Below, one piece after another: positions 25,987 to 35,371 of a stretch of DNA of 64,000 bases. Source of the stretch: Bosea vestrisii (lineage in GTDB: Bacteria > Pseudomonadota > Alphaproteobacteria > Rhizobiales > Beijerinckiaceae); NCBI RefSeq assembly GCF_030144325.1, contig NZ_CP126307.1, forward strand, positions 2,480,001 through 2,544,000, given 5' to 3'. The notes beneath the pieces were generated by a model. It did not search any database. It saw only the letters and a list, made by a program, of their open reading frames with translations, and had not been told where the DNA came from. How positions within the stretch are numbered: the first letter of the stretch is position 1; each line of letters begins with the position of its first letter. The position numbers and the translations under genes are program-made.

Positions 25987-27156
25987 TCAGAGCTTGCAAT
26001 CCTTGGCGTAGGCATCGCCGTGATTGCTCAGCACCTTGCCCGAGGTCTTCAGCACCGGCGTCCCGTCGGCCCCCTTCTCGACCTTGAGCGCATACCAATC
26101 CTGGACCGGGTGCTGGTTGGTGCCGAACTTGAAGGCGCCGCGCACCGACTGGAAATCGGCCTTGGCGAGCGCCTTGCGCAGCGCCGGCACGTCGGTCTTG
26201 CCGCCGGTCGCCTTCAGCGCCGAGGCGATGGCGAGCGCGGTGTCGTAGCCCTGGCTGGCGTAATAGGTCGGCACGCGATTGTAGGCCTTGGTGAAGGCCT
26301 CGACGAAAGCCTTGTTCGAGGCGTTGTCGAAGTCGGTGTTCCAGTGCGCGGTGACGCTGAGGCCGAGCGCAGCGTCGCCGACGGCTTTCAGCGTGGTGGC
26401 GTCGAGCGACGGCTCGGCCAGCACCATCGGGGTTTTGCCGAGCAGACCCGCCTGCTGGTACTGGCGCAGGAAGGCGATGCCGAGCCCGCCCGGATGGAAC
26501 TGAAAAACCACGTCCGGATTGGCCGCGCGGATCTGCGCCATCTCCGGCGCGAAATCGGTCTGGTCGAGCCTGGTATAGACCTCGCCGGCGACCTCGCCCT
26601 TGAACAGGCGCTTGAAGCCGGCGAGCGCATCCTTACCGGCCTGGTAGTTCGGGGCGAGGATGAAGGCCTTCTTGTAGCCGAGATTGGTGGCGTGCTGGCC
26701 GGCGCTCTCGTGCAGGCTGTCGTTCTGCCAGGAGACAACGAAATAGTTCTCGTTGCACTCCTTGCCGGCGAAGTTCGACGGCGCGGCATTGGGGCTGACA
26801 TAGAGCGCCCCGGCATCCACGATATCGGGCACGGTCGCGCCGGCGACGTTCGAGAAGACGATGCCGGTCATGATCTTGATGCCGTCGGTCTTCAGCATCT
26901 TCTCGGCGATCTGCTTGCCCTGGCCGGGCTTCAGCGCATCGTCCTCGACGACGAGCTCGACCGGCGCGCCGCCGAGCTTGCCGCCGTTCATGTCGATGGC
27001 CAGCTTGAACGCGTCGCGGATGTCCTGGCCGAGATAGCCGCCCGGCCCCGACAGCGTGGTGACCATGCCGATCTTGACCGGCGCTTGCTGGGCGAGCGCC
27101 GGCAAGGCGACGGCTGCCAGCATCAATCCCAGGCATACTGATTTGCGGTGCTGCAT
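25987..27156 (-). CDS. Periplasmic ABC substrate-binding protein, Liv type (operon 2)
   Basis: A 389-residue periplasmic type-1 binding protein with a Sec signal peptide to about residue 22 (LMLAAVALPALAQQ). The mature domain starts VKIGMVTTLSGPGGYLGQDI and contains VVEDDALKPGQGKQIAEKM, LAPNYQAGKDALAGFKR and TNQHPVQDWYALKVEKG. It aligns along its length with the operon 1 protein. ATG 27156 follows a GGAGGAGGGG site. Its abundance relative to the membrane parts may be favoured by the repeat downstream. Confidence 0.92.
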   Translation of the reverse strand: MQHRKSVCLGLMLAAVALPALAQQAPVKIGMVTTLSGPGGYLGQDIRDAFKLAIDMNGGKLGGAPVELVVEDDALKPGQGKQIAEKMLKTDGIKIMTGIVFSNVAGATVPDIVDAGALYVSPNAAPSNFAGKECNENYFVVSWQNDSLHESAGQHATNLGYKKAFILAPNYQAGKDALAGFKRLFKGEVAGEVYTRLDQTDFAPEMAQIRAANPDVVFQFHPGGLGIAFLRQYQQAGLLGKTPMVLAEPSLDATTLKAVGDAALGLSVTAHWNTDFDNASNKAFVEAFTKAYNRVPTYYASQGYDTALAIASALKATGGKTDVPALRKALAKADFQSVRGAFKFGTNQHPVQDWYALKVEKGADGTPVLKTSGKVLSNHGDAYAKDCKL

Positions 27157-27200
27157 GGTTCCCCTCCTCCGATCATTGTGCGTCGGAATGTACGAAATTA

Positions 27201-27214
27201 TTTTAAGCTTAAAA
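27201..27214. promoter_or_regulatory. Perfect 14-bp palindrome upstream of binding-protein gene
   Basis: TTTTAAGCTTAAAA is perfectly self-complementary and lies 45 bases upstream of the binding-protein start, in the gap after the dioxygenase gene. It may be an operator for a second promoter of operon 2; no regulator can be assigned. Confidence 0.35.
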
Positions 27215-27276
27215 CAATTTTGGATCGCAGCGCAAGCGCGTCGAGGCGCCGGGCGGACCGGCGCCTCTCTCATCGC

Positions 27277-27828
27277 TCAGAGCGCGACCCAGCCGGCCGG
27301 CGGCTTCCGGCCGGGGTGGAGGGCGCCGCACTGCTTGCAGGTGCGGGCCTTCTCGTCAGCGAAGAAGGCCTCGTAGAGCGGCGGCAGGTCCTTCACGAGA
27401 TCCCCGACCTTCAGTTCGATGCGATGCACCAGGCCGTTGCACTCGAAGCAGTACCATTCGAAGCCATCGACCTGGTCGGCATGGCGCGCCGGCTCGACCA
27501 CGAGCCCGATCGAGCCCTCCTGCGGGCGCTGCGGCGAATGGCGCACATGCGGCGGCAGCAGGAAGACGTCGCCCTCGCGGATCGTCACGTCGTAATGCTT
27601 CCCGTTGTCGACGAGCTTCAGCATCATGTCGCCCTTGAGCTGGTAGAAGAACTCTTCCACCGGGTCGTCATGGAAATCGGCGCGCTGGTTCGGACCGCCG
27701 ACCACCATCACGGTCATCTGGCCGTCGGAGAACACCTTCTTGTTGCCGACCGGCGGCTTCAACAGGTGCTCGTTCTCCTCGATCCACTTCTTGAAGTTGA
27801 AGGCCTTGAGCCGTCCTTCGGTCGCCAT
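27277..27828 (-). CDS. nbaC: 3-hydroxyanthranilate 3,4-dioxygenase
   Basis: A 183-residue cupin dioxygenase of the bacterial 3-HAO type, which opens 3-hydroxyanthranilate to 2-amino-3-carboxymuconate semialdehyde. Iron-site residues are in FHDDPVEEFFYQLKGD and PPHVRHSPQRP. The C-terminal rubredoxin-like metal site is CFEC...CKQCGALHPG. Length is as expected. Related enzymes use other amino-hydroxybenzoates, for example 4-amino-3-hydroxybenzoate. No decarboxylase of the ACMSD family is nearby, so the downstream route differs or lies elsewhere. It is 37 bases after the aldolase gene. Confidence 0.93.
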   Translation of the reverse strand: MATEGRLKAFNFKKWIEENEHLLKPPVGNKKVFSDGQMTVMVVGGPNQRADFHDDPVEEFFYQLKGDMMLKLVDNGKHYDVTIREGDVFLLPPHVRHSPQRPQEGSIGLVVEPARHADQVDGFEWYCFECNGLVHRIELKVGDLVKDLPPLYEAFFADEKARTCKQCGALHPGRKPPAGWVAL

Positions 27829-27865
27829 CGCTTCACTCTCCCGTTAATGCCGTCCTGCCTGAGTT

Positions 27866-28849
27866 TCAGCCGGCCTTCGCCAACGGCCGGCCCGCGGCGA
27901 GCTTCAGCCCGCAGCTCTCGAAGGCAGCACGCGTCGCCGCCTTCTCGGTTTCTGTCAGCTCGAGCAGGGGCGCCCGTACGCGCCCGCCGACCTGGCCAAG
28001 CAATTCCTGCCAGTATTTCTGATGCGCGTGCGGCTTCTCGGCCGGCCGGGTCACGCGCAGTGCCTCGCGCACGGGATGGAGACTGTCGCGCACGGCATGC
28101 GCCTTCTCGACCTCGCCGGCAAAGGCGAGATCAGTGTATTCGCGCATGCGCAGATCATTTGCGCTCTGGATCAGATAGGGCGGCGAGGAGCAGAGATAGA
28201 GCTGCCAGCCAAGCTCGACGATGTTGTCGAGCCATTCCTCCTCGGAGGCGGTGCTGACCAGGATGCGGTCGCCGGCGAGCCGGGTCAGTTCGGCATACAT
28301 GGCGCGCGGCACGCTGTACTTGATCGCGACGACGTTCTCGATGTCGGCGAGGCGGTTGCAGAGCTGCGGGCTCATCAGATAGCCCGAATCCGGATGGCTC
28401 CAGAGCGCGATGCCGATGTCGACCTTTTCGGCGATCGTCCGGTAGTATTCGTAGAGTGTCTCGTCCTGCGCCTTGAAGAAGTGCAGCAGCGGCGCGTGCA
28501 CGACGATGTAATCGGCGCCGACCTTCTGGGCGTGCCTGGCGAGGTCGATGACGACGTCCATGTTCTGGTCGGAGCAGGACATGATCGTCTGGCCTCTGCC
28601 TGCCGAGGCCTCGACCGCGAGCTCGAAGCTGCGCTTGCGCTCCTCGACCGACATCGAGAAGAACTCACCCTGCTTGCCGGCGATGAACAGGCCGTCGATC
28701 TTCAGGTCCTCGGTCCAGTGCCGGATGTTCTCGCGCACGCCATCCTCGTCAATGGCGAGCGACTGGGTGAAGGGCGTCAGCGCCGCCGCCCAGATGCCCT
28801 TCATATTGGCGCGGGCGTAAGCCTTGGCGTCTTTCCTGGCGTAGTTCAT
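27866..28849 (-). CDS. DHDPS-family aldolase/hydratase
   Basis: A 327-residue TIM-barrel enzyme of the dihydrodipicolinate synthase superfamily. It has the Schiff-base Lys in VVAIKYSV, but the usual GTTGE is AGKQGEFFSMS. That variation and length are closer to hydratase-aldolases of aromatic degradation (benzalpyruvate type) than to true DapA. It probably makes or cleaves a pyruvate adduct. Its place between an aldehyde dehydrogenase and a ring-cleavage dioxygenase supports a catabolic role. The substrate is unknown. Confidence 0.85.
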   Translation of the reverse strand: MNYARKDAKAYARANMKGIWAAALTPFTQSLAIDEDGVRENIRHWTEDLKIDGLFIAGKQGEFFSMSVEERKRSFELAVEASAGRGQTIMSCSDQNMDVVIDLARHAQKVGADYIVVHAPLLHFFKAQDETLYEYYRTIAEKVDIGIALWSHPDSGYLMSPQLCNRLADIENVVAIKYSVPRAMYAELTRLAGDRILVSTASEEEWLDNIVELGWQLYLCSSPPYLIQSANDLRMREYTDLAFAGEVEKAHAVRDSLHPVREALRVTRPAEKPHAHQKYWQELLGQVGGRVRAPLLELTETEKAATRAAFESCGLKLAAGRPLAKAG

Positions 28850-28875
28850 GCGACTGCCTCCTCCGCGTTCGCTGG

Positions 28876-30309
28876 CTAGATCGCCATGCGATGCGAGACG
28901 TTCTTGATGACCGTGTAGTGCGCGAGCCCCTCGGCGCCGCCCTCGCGGCCATAGCCGCTATCCTTGACGCCGCCGAAGGGCGTCTCGGCGACCGAGGCCT
29001 CGAGCGTGTTTATCGAGACGTTGCCGGCCTCGATCCCATCCGCGATGCGGTCGGCATTGCTTGCCGAGTGTGTGAAGGCATAAGCCGCCAGGCCGAAAGG
29101 CAAGGAATTCGCCTTCTCGATCGCCTCGTCGAGCGACGAGACCGGGCTGATCAGGGCGAGCGGTCCGAATGGCTCCTCGCGCATGGCACGGGCCTCGTCC
29201 GGCACGTCGGCAAGGACCGTGACCGGGAAGAAATAGCCGCGATTGCCGATGCGCTCGCCGCCGGCCAGCACGCGCGCGCCCTTGGCCTTGGCGTCGGCGA
29301 CCAGCGTCTCCATCGCCTCGATGCGGCGATGATTGGCGAGCGGGCCCATCTGCGTCGCAGCGTCGAGACCGTTGCCGACGACGACCGAGCGCGCCTTCTC
29401 GGCGAAGGTCCTGGCGAAAGCCTCGTAGATCGGCTTCTGCACGAAGAAGCGTGTCGGCGAGGTGCAGACCTGGCCGGTATTGCGCGACTTGCGGATCGCC
29501 GAGGCCGTTGCGGCCGCGACCGGATCGACATCGTCGCAGACGATCACCGGAGCATGGCCGCCGAGCTCCATCAGCACCGGTTTCATATGGTCGGCGGCGA
29601 TCCGGGTCAGATGCTTGCCGACCGCCGTCGAGCCGGTGAAGGCGATGAGTCGGGTCTGCTCCTGCGGGATCAGATATCGCGAGATCTCGGCCGGGATGCC
29701 GAAGACCAGGTTGAACACGCCGGGCGGCAGGCCGGCATCGTGCAAAGCGCGAGCGATGTGCATGGCGCCGGCAGGCGTCTCCTCCGCCGCCTTCAGGATG
29801 ATCGAGCAGCCGGCCGCCAGCGCGCCGGCGATCTTGCGCGCCGGTTGGCTCATCGGGAAGTTCCACGGCGAGAACGCCGCAACCATGCCGATCGGCTGGT
29901 GCATCACGACGTATTTGATGCCGGGCTCGCTCGGGATGACCCGGCCATAGGTGCGCTGGCCCTCGGCCGCGTCCCATTCGAAGAACTCGCAGCCGCGGAT
30001 GACCTCGAGCTGTGCCTGGGCGAAGGGCTTGCCATGCTCGAGCGTGATCGCATGGGCGATCTCGTCGATGCGGCCCCGCATCAGCGCCGCCGCCTTGAGC
30101 ATGATCTCGCCACGGGCGCGCGGCGAGGTCCGGCTCCAGACCCTGAAACCTTCCTTGGCCGCCGCGAGCGCGTCATCGAGATCGGCGCGCGTCGCCACAG
30201 GGACGGCCCCGATCACATTCTCATCGGCCGGATTGAGCACCGGCAGGCTGTCGGAGGTCTTGCGCCAGGCGCCGCCGATATAGAGCTGCAGATCGGGATA
30301 GGCGGTCAT
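28876..30309 (-). CDS. NAD(P)-dependent aldehyde dehydrogenase, succinate-semialdehyde type
   Basis: A 477-residue aldehyde dehydrogenase. Marks are FSPWNFPMSQPARKIAGALA, FTGSTAVGKHL, the general base Glu in LMELGGHAPVIV and the catalytic Cys in NTGQVCTSPTRFFV. Overall it is closest to GabD-like enzymes. It is first in operon 2 and divergent from the LysR gene. It may oxidise an aldehyde formed by the DHDPS-family aldolase or the amino-muconate semialdehyde from the dioxygenase. Confidence 0.92.
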   Translation of the reverse strand: MTAYPDLQLYIGGAWRKTSDSLPVLNPADENVIGAVPVATRADLDDALAAAKEGFRVWSRTSPRARGEIMLKAAALMRGRIDEIAHAITLEHGKPFAQAQLEVIRGCEFFEWDAAEGQRTYGRVIPSEPGIKYVVMHQPIGMVAAFSPWNFPMSQPARKIAGALAAGCSIILKAAEETPAGAMHIARALHDAGLPPGVFNLVFGIPAEISRYLIPQEQTRLIAFTGSTAVGKHLTRIAADHMKPVLMELGGHAPVIVCDDVDPVAAATASAIRKSRNTGQVCTSPTRFFVQKPIYEAFARTFAEKARSVVVGNGLDAATQMGPLANHRRIEAMETLVADAKAKGARVLAGGERIGNRGYFFPVTVLADVPDEARAMREEPFGPLALISPVSSLDEAIEKANSLPFGLAAYAFTHSASNADRIADGIEAGNVSINTLEASVAETPFGGVKDSGYGREGGAEGLAHYTVIKNVSHRMAI

Positions 30310-30378
30310 GAAGAGCCTCGAACGAAGCGGCCAGCGGCGCGATGTCGAGGCATGATGTCCGGAGCCTGGATCATATGG

Positions 30379-30413
30379 AATTCAGCTTATTTGTCTTAAT
30401 TCAGATGATCTGA
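30379..30413. promoter_or_regulatory. Candidate LysR binding region
   Basis: The AT-rich gap between the divergent aldehyde dehydrogenase and LysR genes holds two AATTCAG direct repeats (30379 and 30398). The dyad TCAGATGATCTGA (30401-30413) has two perfect 6-base arms around one base. This is the usual place for a LysR regulator to act on both promoters. Confidence 0.45.
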
Positions 30414-30426
30414 TTATAAATTGGCC

Positions 30427-31335
30427 ATGGCAGTCACATTGCGACAAATCCAGGCCTTCCTCGCCGTTGCCGAGCTGGGCACCTTCACCAAGGCGGCTGA
30501 GCGTTTGCACATGGCGCAGCCGGCGCTGTCACAGCTGGTACGCGACCTGGAGCACGCCCTCGGCGTCCGTCTCTTCGACCGCACGACGCGCCGGGTCGAG
30601 CTGACGGAAGGCGGGCGGGAGTTCCAGGGCGCATCGGCCAAGATCGTCCACGATCTCGACCTCGCCATCCAGAACGCCAACGACCTCGCCGAGCGCCGGC
30701 GCGGCCGGATCACCGTGGCCGCCCCGCCACTGCTCGCCGCGGCGATCCTGCCCGAGGCGATCGCGGAGATGCGCGAGCGCTATCCCGGCATCCGGATCGC
30801 CCTGATCGATGCGCGCACGGACACGATCGTCGAGGCCGTCCGGATCGGCCGGGCCGATTGCGGCCTCGGAACCTTCGCAGCCGTGGAGGACGGCATCGAG
30901 CGCATCCCCATGGCGCGCGACAGCCTGATGCTGTTCTGCAGCCCCAGCAGCCGCTTCGCCACGGCGACGGTCGACTGGCGCGAGCTGCAAGGCGAGCCGC
31001 TGATCACCCTGACGCGCGACAGCGGCATCCGCCTCCTGGTCGAGGTCGCCTACGAGACGGTCGGAATGCCGCTGACGCCGGCCTATGAGGTCTCGCAGAT
31101 CACGACGGCGCTGGCATTGGTCGAGGCACGGCTCGGCGTCGCCGTGCTGCCGACCTATGCACGCGCCGCGGCGCCACATCGCAGGGTCATCGCCAGGCCG
31201 CTGGCTAATCCGACGATCGCACGCGACATCGTCATGATCCGGCCCAGCGGCCGCTCGGTGACACCCGCGCTTGCGACGTTCGAAACGCTGCTGCGGCGCT
31301 ACGTCCAGCGCCTCACGCCAGCCGACGTCGATTGA
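30427..31335 (+). CDS. LysR-family transcriptional regulator
   Basis: A 302-residue LysR protein. The helix-turn-helix is at about 1-60 (LRQIQAFLAVAELGTFTKAA, PALSQLVRDLEHALGVRLFD). The effector domain has a segment PPLLAAAILPEAIAEMRERY, as in CbbR/CynR-type members. ATG 30427 is preferred to the TTG at 30421. It is divergent from operon 2, which it likely activates. Confidence 0.92.
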   Translation: MAVTLRQIQAFLAVAELGTFTKAAERLHMAQPALSQLVRDLEHALGVRLFDRTTRRVELTEGGREFQGASAKIVHDLDLAIQNANDLAERRRGRITVAAPPLLAAAILPEAIAEMRERYPGIRIALIDARTDTIVEAVRIGRADCGLGTFAAVEDGIERIPMARDSLMLFCSPSSRFATATVDWRELQGEPLITLTRDSGIRLLVEVAYETVGMPLTPAYEVSQITTALALVEARLGVAVLPTYARAAAPHRRVIARPLANPTIARDIVMIRPSGRSVTPALATFETLLRRYVQRLTPADVD

Positions 31336-31368
31336 GCCGGACTGGCTGTGCCCCCTACCCTGGCGGAG

Positions 31369-33033
31369 CTAAGCGCCCGCCAGCGAAAGGCCGGCACCCG
31401 ATGAGCGCCCGACTGGGACGGTCGCCGCCGTAGCGGCGATCAGCTGCGCCGCCTTCTCGGCGATCATCACCGCCGGGGCGTGGGTGTTGCCCGAGACGAT
31501 CGTCGGCATGATCGAGCAGTCGACGACGCGTAAGCCTTCGAGACCGTGCACGCGCAGCTCGGGATCGACCACCGCCATCGCATCGGTGCCCATCTTGGCC
31601 GTACCGACCGGGTGGAAGATCGTCGTTGCGATGTCGCCCGCCGCTTGTGCCAGCGCTGCGGCGTCCTGGATGTCGGCACCGGGCTTAAGCTCCTCCGGCT
31701 GGAACGCGCGCATCCGCTGCGTCTGCATCAGCCGGCGCGCCGCCGTGATCGAGGCGGCGGCGACCTCGCGATCGCTCTGCGTCGAAAGATAATTGGGCGC
31801 GATGCTGGGATGTGCCGACGGATCGGCCGAGGCGATCCGGACATGGCCACGCGAATCCGGGCGGAGATTGCAGACCGAGACCGTGATCGCCGGAAAGGCG
31901 TCGAGCGGCTGGCCGAAACGCTCCAGCGACAGCGGCTGGACGTGGAACTCGATATTCGGCGTGGCGAAGCGTTCGTCGGAGCGCATGAAGATGCCGAGCT
32001 GGCTCGGCGCCATCGCCATCGGCCCGGAGCGGCGCAGCGCATATTCGAGCGCGATGCCCATCTTGCCGCGCAGGCTCGCCTGCCGCTCATTCAGCGTCGA
32101 CGCGCCCGTGATCTTGAAGACCGTGCGGATCTGGAGATGGTCCTGCAGGTTCTCGCCGACGCCTGGCAGTTCATGTTGAACGGCGATGCCGTGCTGCGAC
32201 AGAAGCTCGCCGGAACCGACGCCGGAAAGCTGCAGCAATTGCGGCGTGCCGATCGCCCCGGCCGAGAGGATCAATTCGCCGGCAGCATCGACCTGGACGG
32301 GTTCGCCGTTGAGGCGCAGTTCGAGCCCGGTCGCGCGCTTGCCCGAGAAGAGAATGCGCTCGGCCTGCGCCTTGGTCAGCACGGTCAGGTTGCTGCGGCC
32401 ACGCACCGGGCTGAGGAAGGCACGCACCGCATTGAAGCGGAACCCAGCCTTTTGATTGACCTCGAAATAGGACGAGCCGAAATTGTCGCCGCCGTTGAAG
32501 TCGTCGATCTTCGGCACGCCGATCTCCTCGGCGGCCTCGCGCACGGCATCGAGGATCGGCCAGGACAGACGCTGGCGCTCGACATGCAGTTCGCCATCCC
32601 GGCCATGGAACGGCTCATTGAGGCTGTGATGCCGCTCGGATTTGCGGAACAGCGGCAGGACCTCGCCCCAGCCCCAGCCCGGATTGCCGAGCTGGCGCCA
32701 GCCATCATAGTCGGCGGCCTGGCCGCGCATGTAGATCATGCCGTTGATCGAGGAGCAGCCGCCAAGCACCTTGCCGCGCGGATAGGCGAGCGAGCGACCG
32801 TTGAGGCCCGGCTCCTGCGCCGTCTTGTAGCCCCAGTCGGTCCGGGGATTGCCCATGCAGTAGAGATAGCCGACCGGGATATGGATCCAGTGATAATTGT
32901 CGGAGCCGCCGGCCTCGAGCAGCAGCACGCGCTTGGTGGGATCGGCGCTGAGGCGATTGGCGAGCACGCAACCCGCCGAGCCCGCGCCGACGATGACATA
33001 ATCCCAGGATCCGAGATGGCGACGGACGCTCAC
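31369..33033 (-). CDS. GMC-family FAD oxidoreductase (choline dehydrogenase-like)
   Basis: A 554-residue GMC flavoenzyme. It has the FAD-binding DYVIVGAGSAGCVLANRLS, GGCSSINGMIYMRGQAADYD, the second signature SAGAIGTPQLLQLSGVGSGE and the active-site His in IFHPVGTAKMG. GTG 33033 was chosen because it overlaps the kinase stop (GTGA) and GGAGG lies 4 bases upstream. GMC enzymes oxidise primary alcohols; here the context suggests a polyol. It is the last gene of the polyol operon. Confidence 0.9.
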   Translation of the reverse strand: MSVRRHLGSWDYVIVGAGSAGCVLANRLSADPTKRVLLLEAGGSDNYHWIHIPVGYLYCMGNPRTDWGYKTAQEPGLNGRSLAYPRGKVLGGCSSINGMIYMRGQAADYDGWRQLGNPGWGWGEVLPLFRKSERHHSLNEPFHGRDGELHVERQRLSWPILDAVREAAEEIGVPKIDDFNGGDNFGSSYFEVNQKAGFRFNAVRAFLSPVRGRSNLTVLTKAQAERILFSGKRATGLELRLNGEPVQVDAAGELILSAGAIGTPQLLQLSGVGSGELLSQHGIAVQHELPGVGENLQDHLQIRTVFKITGASTLNERQASLRGKMGIALEYALRRSGPMAMAPSQLGIFMRSDERFATPNIEFHVQPLSLERFGQPLDAFPAITVSVCNLRPDSRGHVRIASADPSAHPSIAPNYLSTQSDREVAAASITAARRLMQTQRMRAFQPEELKPGADIQDAAALAQAAGDIATTIFHPVGTAKMGTDAMAVVDPELRVHGLEGLRVVDCSIMPTIVSGNTHAPAVMIAEKAAQLIAATAATVPVGRSSGAGLSLAGA

Positions 33034-34529
33034 GCGACCTCCGATCGATAACGCTGCCACTGTGCTGCCAGAGTCGTAGCAAGATCGGCGTAGAGCCGGT
33101 AGCGCGCATCGCTCAAGGTCCGGTCTTGGCAGATCGGCACGAAGCTGCGCTTCGGCCTGACCATCTGCGCGACGCCGGCCTCGATATCCCGGAACAGCCC
33201 GGCCGCGACGCCGGCGGCGATGGCGGCGCCGAGCGCCCCGGTCTCCTCGCATTCAGCGACCGTGACCGGCACGCCGATGCCGTCGGCGAACATCTGACAC
33301 CAGGCCGTGCTGCGCGAGCCGCCACCCGACAGGACCGCGCGGTCGAAGCTCACCCCGTTGGCGCGCAAGCGATCGATATGGCGGCGATGCTCGAAGACGA
33401 CGCCTTCATAGAGCGCATGCAGCATCTCGGCCCGACCATGCCAGCCGGCGACGCCGAGGAAGGCGGCACGCGCCATGGGCTCAGGCCCGGAGCCGTAGAG
33501 GAAGGGGTGGAACAGCGGGCTGTCGGCGCTCGGCTGCACCGAGGCGACGAGCTCGTTGCAGCGCGCGAAGGCTTCGGGGCCATGATCGCCCAGAATCTCA
33601 TGCACGAACCATTCGAGATTGACCGCCGAGGTCGCGCTGGACTCGACCGCGACATAGCGGTCCGGTCGCCAGGTGCAGGCATGGAAGATGCGCTCGTCGA
33701 CCAGCGGCCGGTCGAGAATGATCTGATTGATGCCCCAGGTCCCGACCACGATCGCGGCCTGCCCCGGTTCGGCCGCCCCGGCGCCGACGGAACTTGCGAT
33801 GATGTCGAAGAAGCCGGCGGCGACCGGCGTGCCGACGGCAAGTCCCGTGCGCCGGGCTGCTTCCTCCGTCACCGTCCCGGCGACAGCATCGGATTGCACC
33901 AGCGGGGGCAGCCGCGCCCGCGCATCGGTGAGACCATAGGCCGCGAGCAGCTCGGTGTCGTAATCGCGCTCAGGCAGGCGCATCAGCCCGCAACCGCTCA
34001 TGTCGGAATAGTCGCTTACCCGCTGGCCGGTGAGCATGAAGGTCAGCGCATCCTTGCACAGGAAGGCGGTGCCGGCCCGCTCATAGATCTCCGGCCGGTT
34101 GCGCTTGACCCAGGCGAGCAGCGTCGCCGTCTGCGAGGGCCAGGGCTTCTGCAGGCAGAGCGGATAGAGCGTGTCGGCAGTGCCATCTGCCCGCCACTCG
34201 GCCGCGAGTTCGGCGGCGCGCGTGTCGAGCGACTGGATGCCGAGCAGCGGGCCGCCTTGCTTGTCGAGCAGATAAAGGCCGTTGCCATGGCCGGCCGTAC
34301 CGATGGCCGCGACATCGCTGCCCTTTGCCCCGGCATCGCGCAGGCAGGCGGCGATCACCTCGCCGGCATTGTCCCAGAGTTCGCCGATCTCGCGCTCGAC
34401 ATGGCCGGGCTCAGGCTTGCTCGAACGGCCATCGCGCGCCGCCTTGCCAACGACCCTGCCGCTTCGATCGAACAGCACCGCCTTGACGACGGTGTTGCCG
34501 GCATCGAGGCCGAGAAGCAGCTCGGTCAT
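33030..34529 (-). CDS. FGGY-family carbohydrate kinase
   Basis: A 499-residue two-domain sugar kinase starting LLLGLDAGNTVVKAVLFD. It includes ASSVGAGAAEPGQAAIVVGT, the C-terminal VLSGGGSRSTAWCQMFADG and TGALGAAIAAGVAAG. It phosphorylates a ketose or polyol. With a GlpD-like dehydrogenase and SorC regulator in one operon, an erythritol-kinase-like (EryA) role is attractive but unproven. It overlaps the aldolase by 4 bases. Confidence 0.9.
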   Translation of the reverse strand: MTELLLGLDAGNTVVKAVLFDRSGRVVGKAARDGRSSKPEPGHVEREIGELWDNAGEVIAACLRDAGAKGSDVAAIGTAGHGNGLYLLDKQGGPLLGIQSLDTRAAELAAEWRADGTADTLYPLCLQKPWPSQTATLLAWVKRNRPEIYERAGTAFLCKDALTFMLTGQRVSDYSDMSGCGLMRLPERDYDTELLAAYGLTDARARLPPLVQSDAVAGTVTEEAARRTGLAVGTPVAAGFFDIIASSVGAGAAEPGQAAIVVGTWGINQIILDRPLVDERIFHACTWRPDRYVAVESSATSAVNLEWFVHEILGDHGPEAFARCNELVASVQPSADSPLFHPFLYGSGPEPMARAAFLGVAGWHGRAEMLHALYEGVVFEHRRHIDRLRANGVSFDRAVLSGGGSRSTAWCQMFADGIGVPVTVAECEETGALGAAIAAGVAAGLFRDIEAGVAQMVRPKRSFVPICQDRTLSDARYRLYADLATTLAAQWQRYRSEVA

Positions 34530-35371
34530 TCGCCGTCCTCATAGAGCCGCCAGGCGGCCTTGTCGTCGATGCCGTCATGGATCATCGCCATCAGTGCCCT
34601 GACGACCCGGCTCGGCGAGGCATGCTGATAGATGTTGCGGCCATAGACCATGCCATGCGCGCCCTGCCGCATCAGCGCATAGGAGTTGGCGAAGACCTGG
34701 CGTAGATCGGCCTTTCCGCCGCCGCGGACCAGGACCGGGCAGCGCGCCGCCTCGACGACGCGGCCGAAATCGGCCGGGTCGCTGGTCGGATCGGCCTTGA
34801 TGATGTCGGCGCCCATCTCGCGGGCGAGGCGCACCAGCGTGACGATTTTCTCGGCATCGCCATCGACGAGATAGCCGCCGCGCCCGCTATTGGGCTGCAT
34901 CACCAGGGGCTCGATCATCAGCGGCATGCCATAGCGCTCGCAATCCTGCCGGACCCGGGCGATGTTCTCGACGCATTGCCGGAACAGCGCCGGCTCGTCC
35001 GGCAGCATGAACAGGTTGACCACGACGCAGGCGGCGTCGAGCTTCAGGGCCGGCACGACCGGATCATGCGCGTTCTGCAGCACCGCCCACATCTCGCGAT
35101 GGCGCAGCGCATTATAGGGATTGCCCATGTCGATGCGCATGACCAACGCCGGCTTGTTCTTGCCGGGCCGTCCCTGCAGCAGGTCGGCCTGGCCGTAATT
35201 CATCTGGATCGCATCCGGTCCGGCCTGCGCCAGCACGTCGACGATCCCGCCCATATCCTCGAGCCCGCCGAGGAAGGACGGCTCGTTGCAGACGCCGTGG
35301 TCGATCGCGACATCAAGACATCTGCCGTTGTGGAACAGCCGGTTCATGCGGGCCTTCTTCGAATCGTACAT
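34526..35371 (-). CDS. Class I aldolase, LsrF/DeoC-FbaB type
   Basis: A 281-residue TIM-barrel aldolase with the LsrF/archaeal-type FBP aldolase pattern: CLDVAIDHGVCNEPSFLGGL, then a Lys-bearing strand ADIIKADPTSDPADF, and PVLVRGGGKADLRQVFAN as phosphate site. It likely cleaves or forms a phosphorylated ketose with dihydroxyacetone phosphate. Its start overlaps the dehydrogenase end by 59 bases; ATG 35347 would reduce this to 35 bases and still keep the first conserved block. Confidence 0.85.
   Translation of the reverse strand: MYDSKKARMNRLFHNGRCLDVAIDHGVCNEPSFLGGLEDMGGIVDVLAQAGPDAIQMNYGQADLLQGRPGKNKPALVMRIDMGNPYNALRHREMWAVLQNAHDPVVPALKLDAACVVVNLFMLPDEPALFRQCVENIARVRQDCERYGMPLMIEPLVMQPNSGRGGYLVDGDAEKIVTLVRLAREMGADIIKADPTSDPADFGRVVEAARCPVLVRGGGKADLRQVFANSYALMRQGAHGMVYGRNIYQHASPSRVVRALMAMIHDGIDDKAAWRLYEDGE

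Noticed and set aside
28891..30399. Open frame of about 500 codons on the plus strand opposite the aldehyde dehydrogenase
   Set aside because: It mirrors the real gene; composition is Arg/Asp/His-rich with no family motifs. It is a product of high GC at third positions.
31546..34544. Two plus-strand frames of about 500 and 470 codons opposite the GMC and FGGY genes
   Set aside because: Antisense shadows of clearly recognised proteins.
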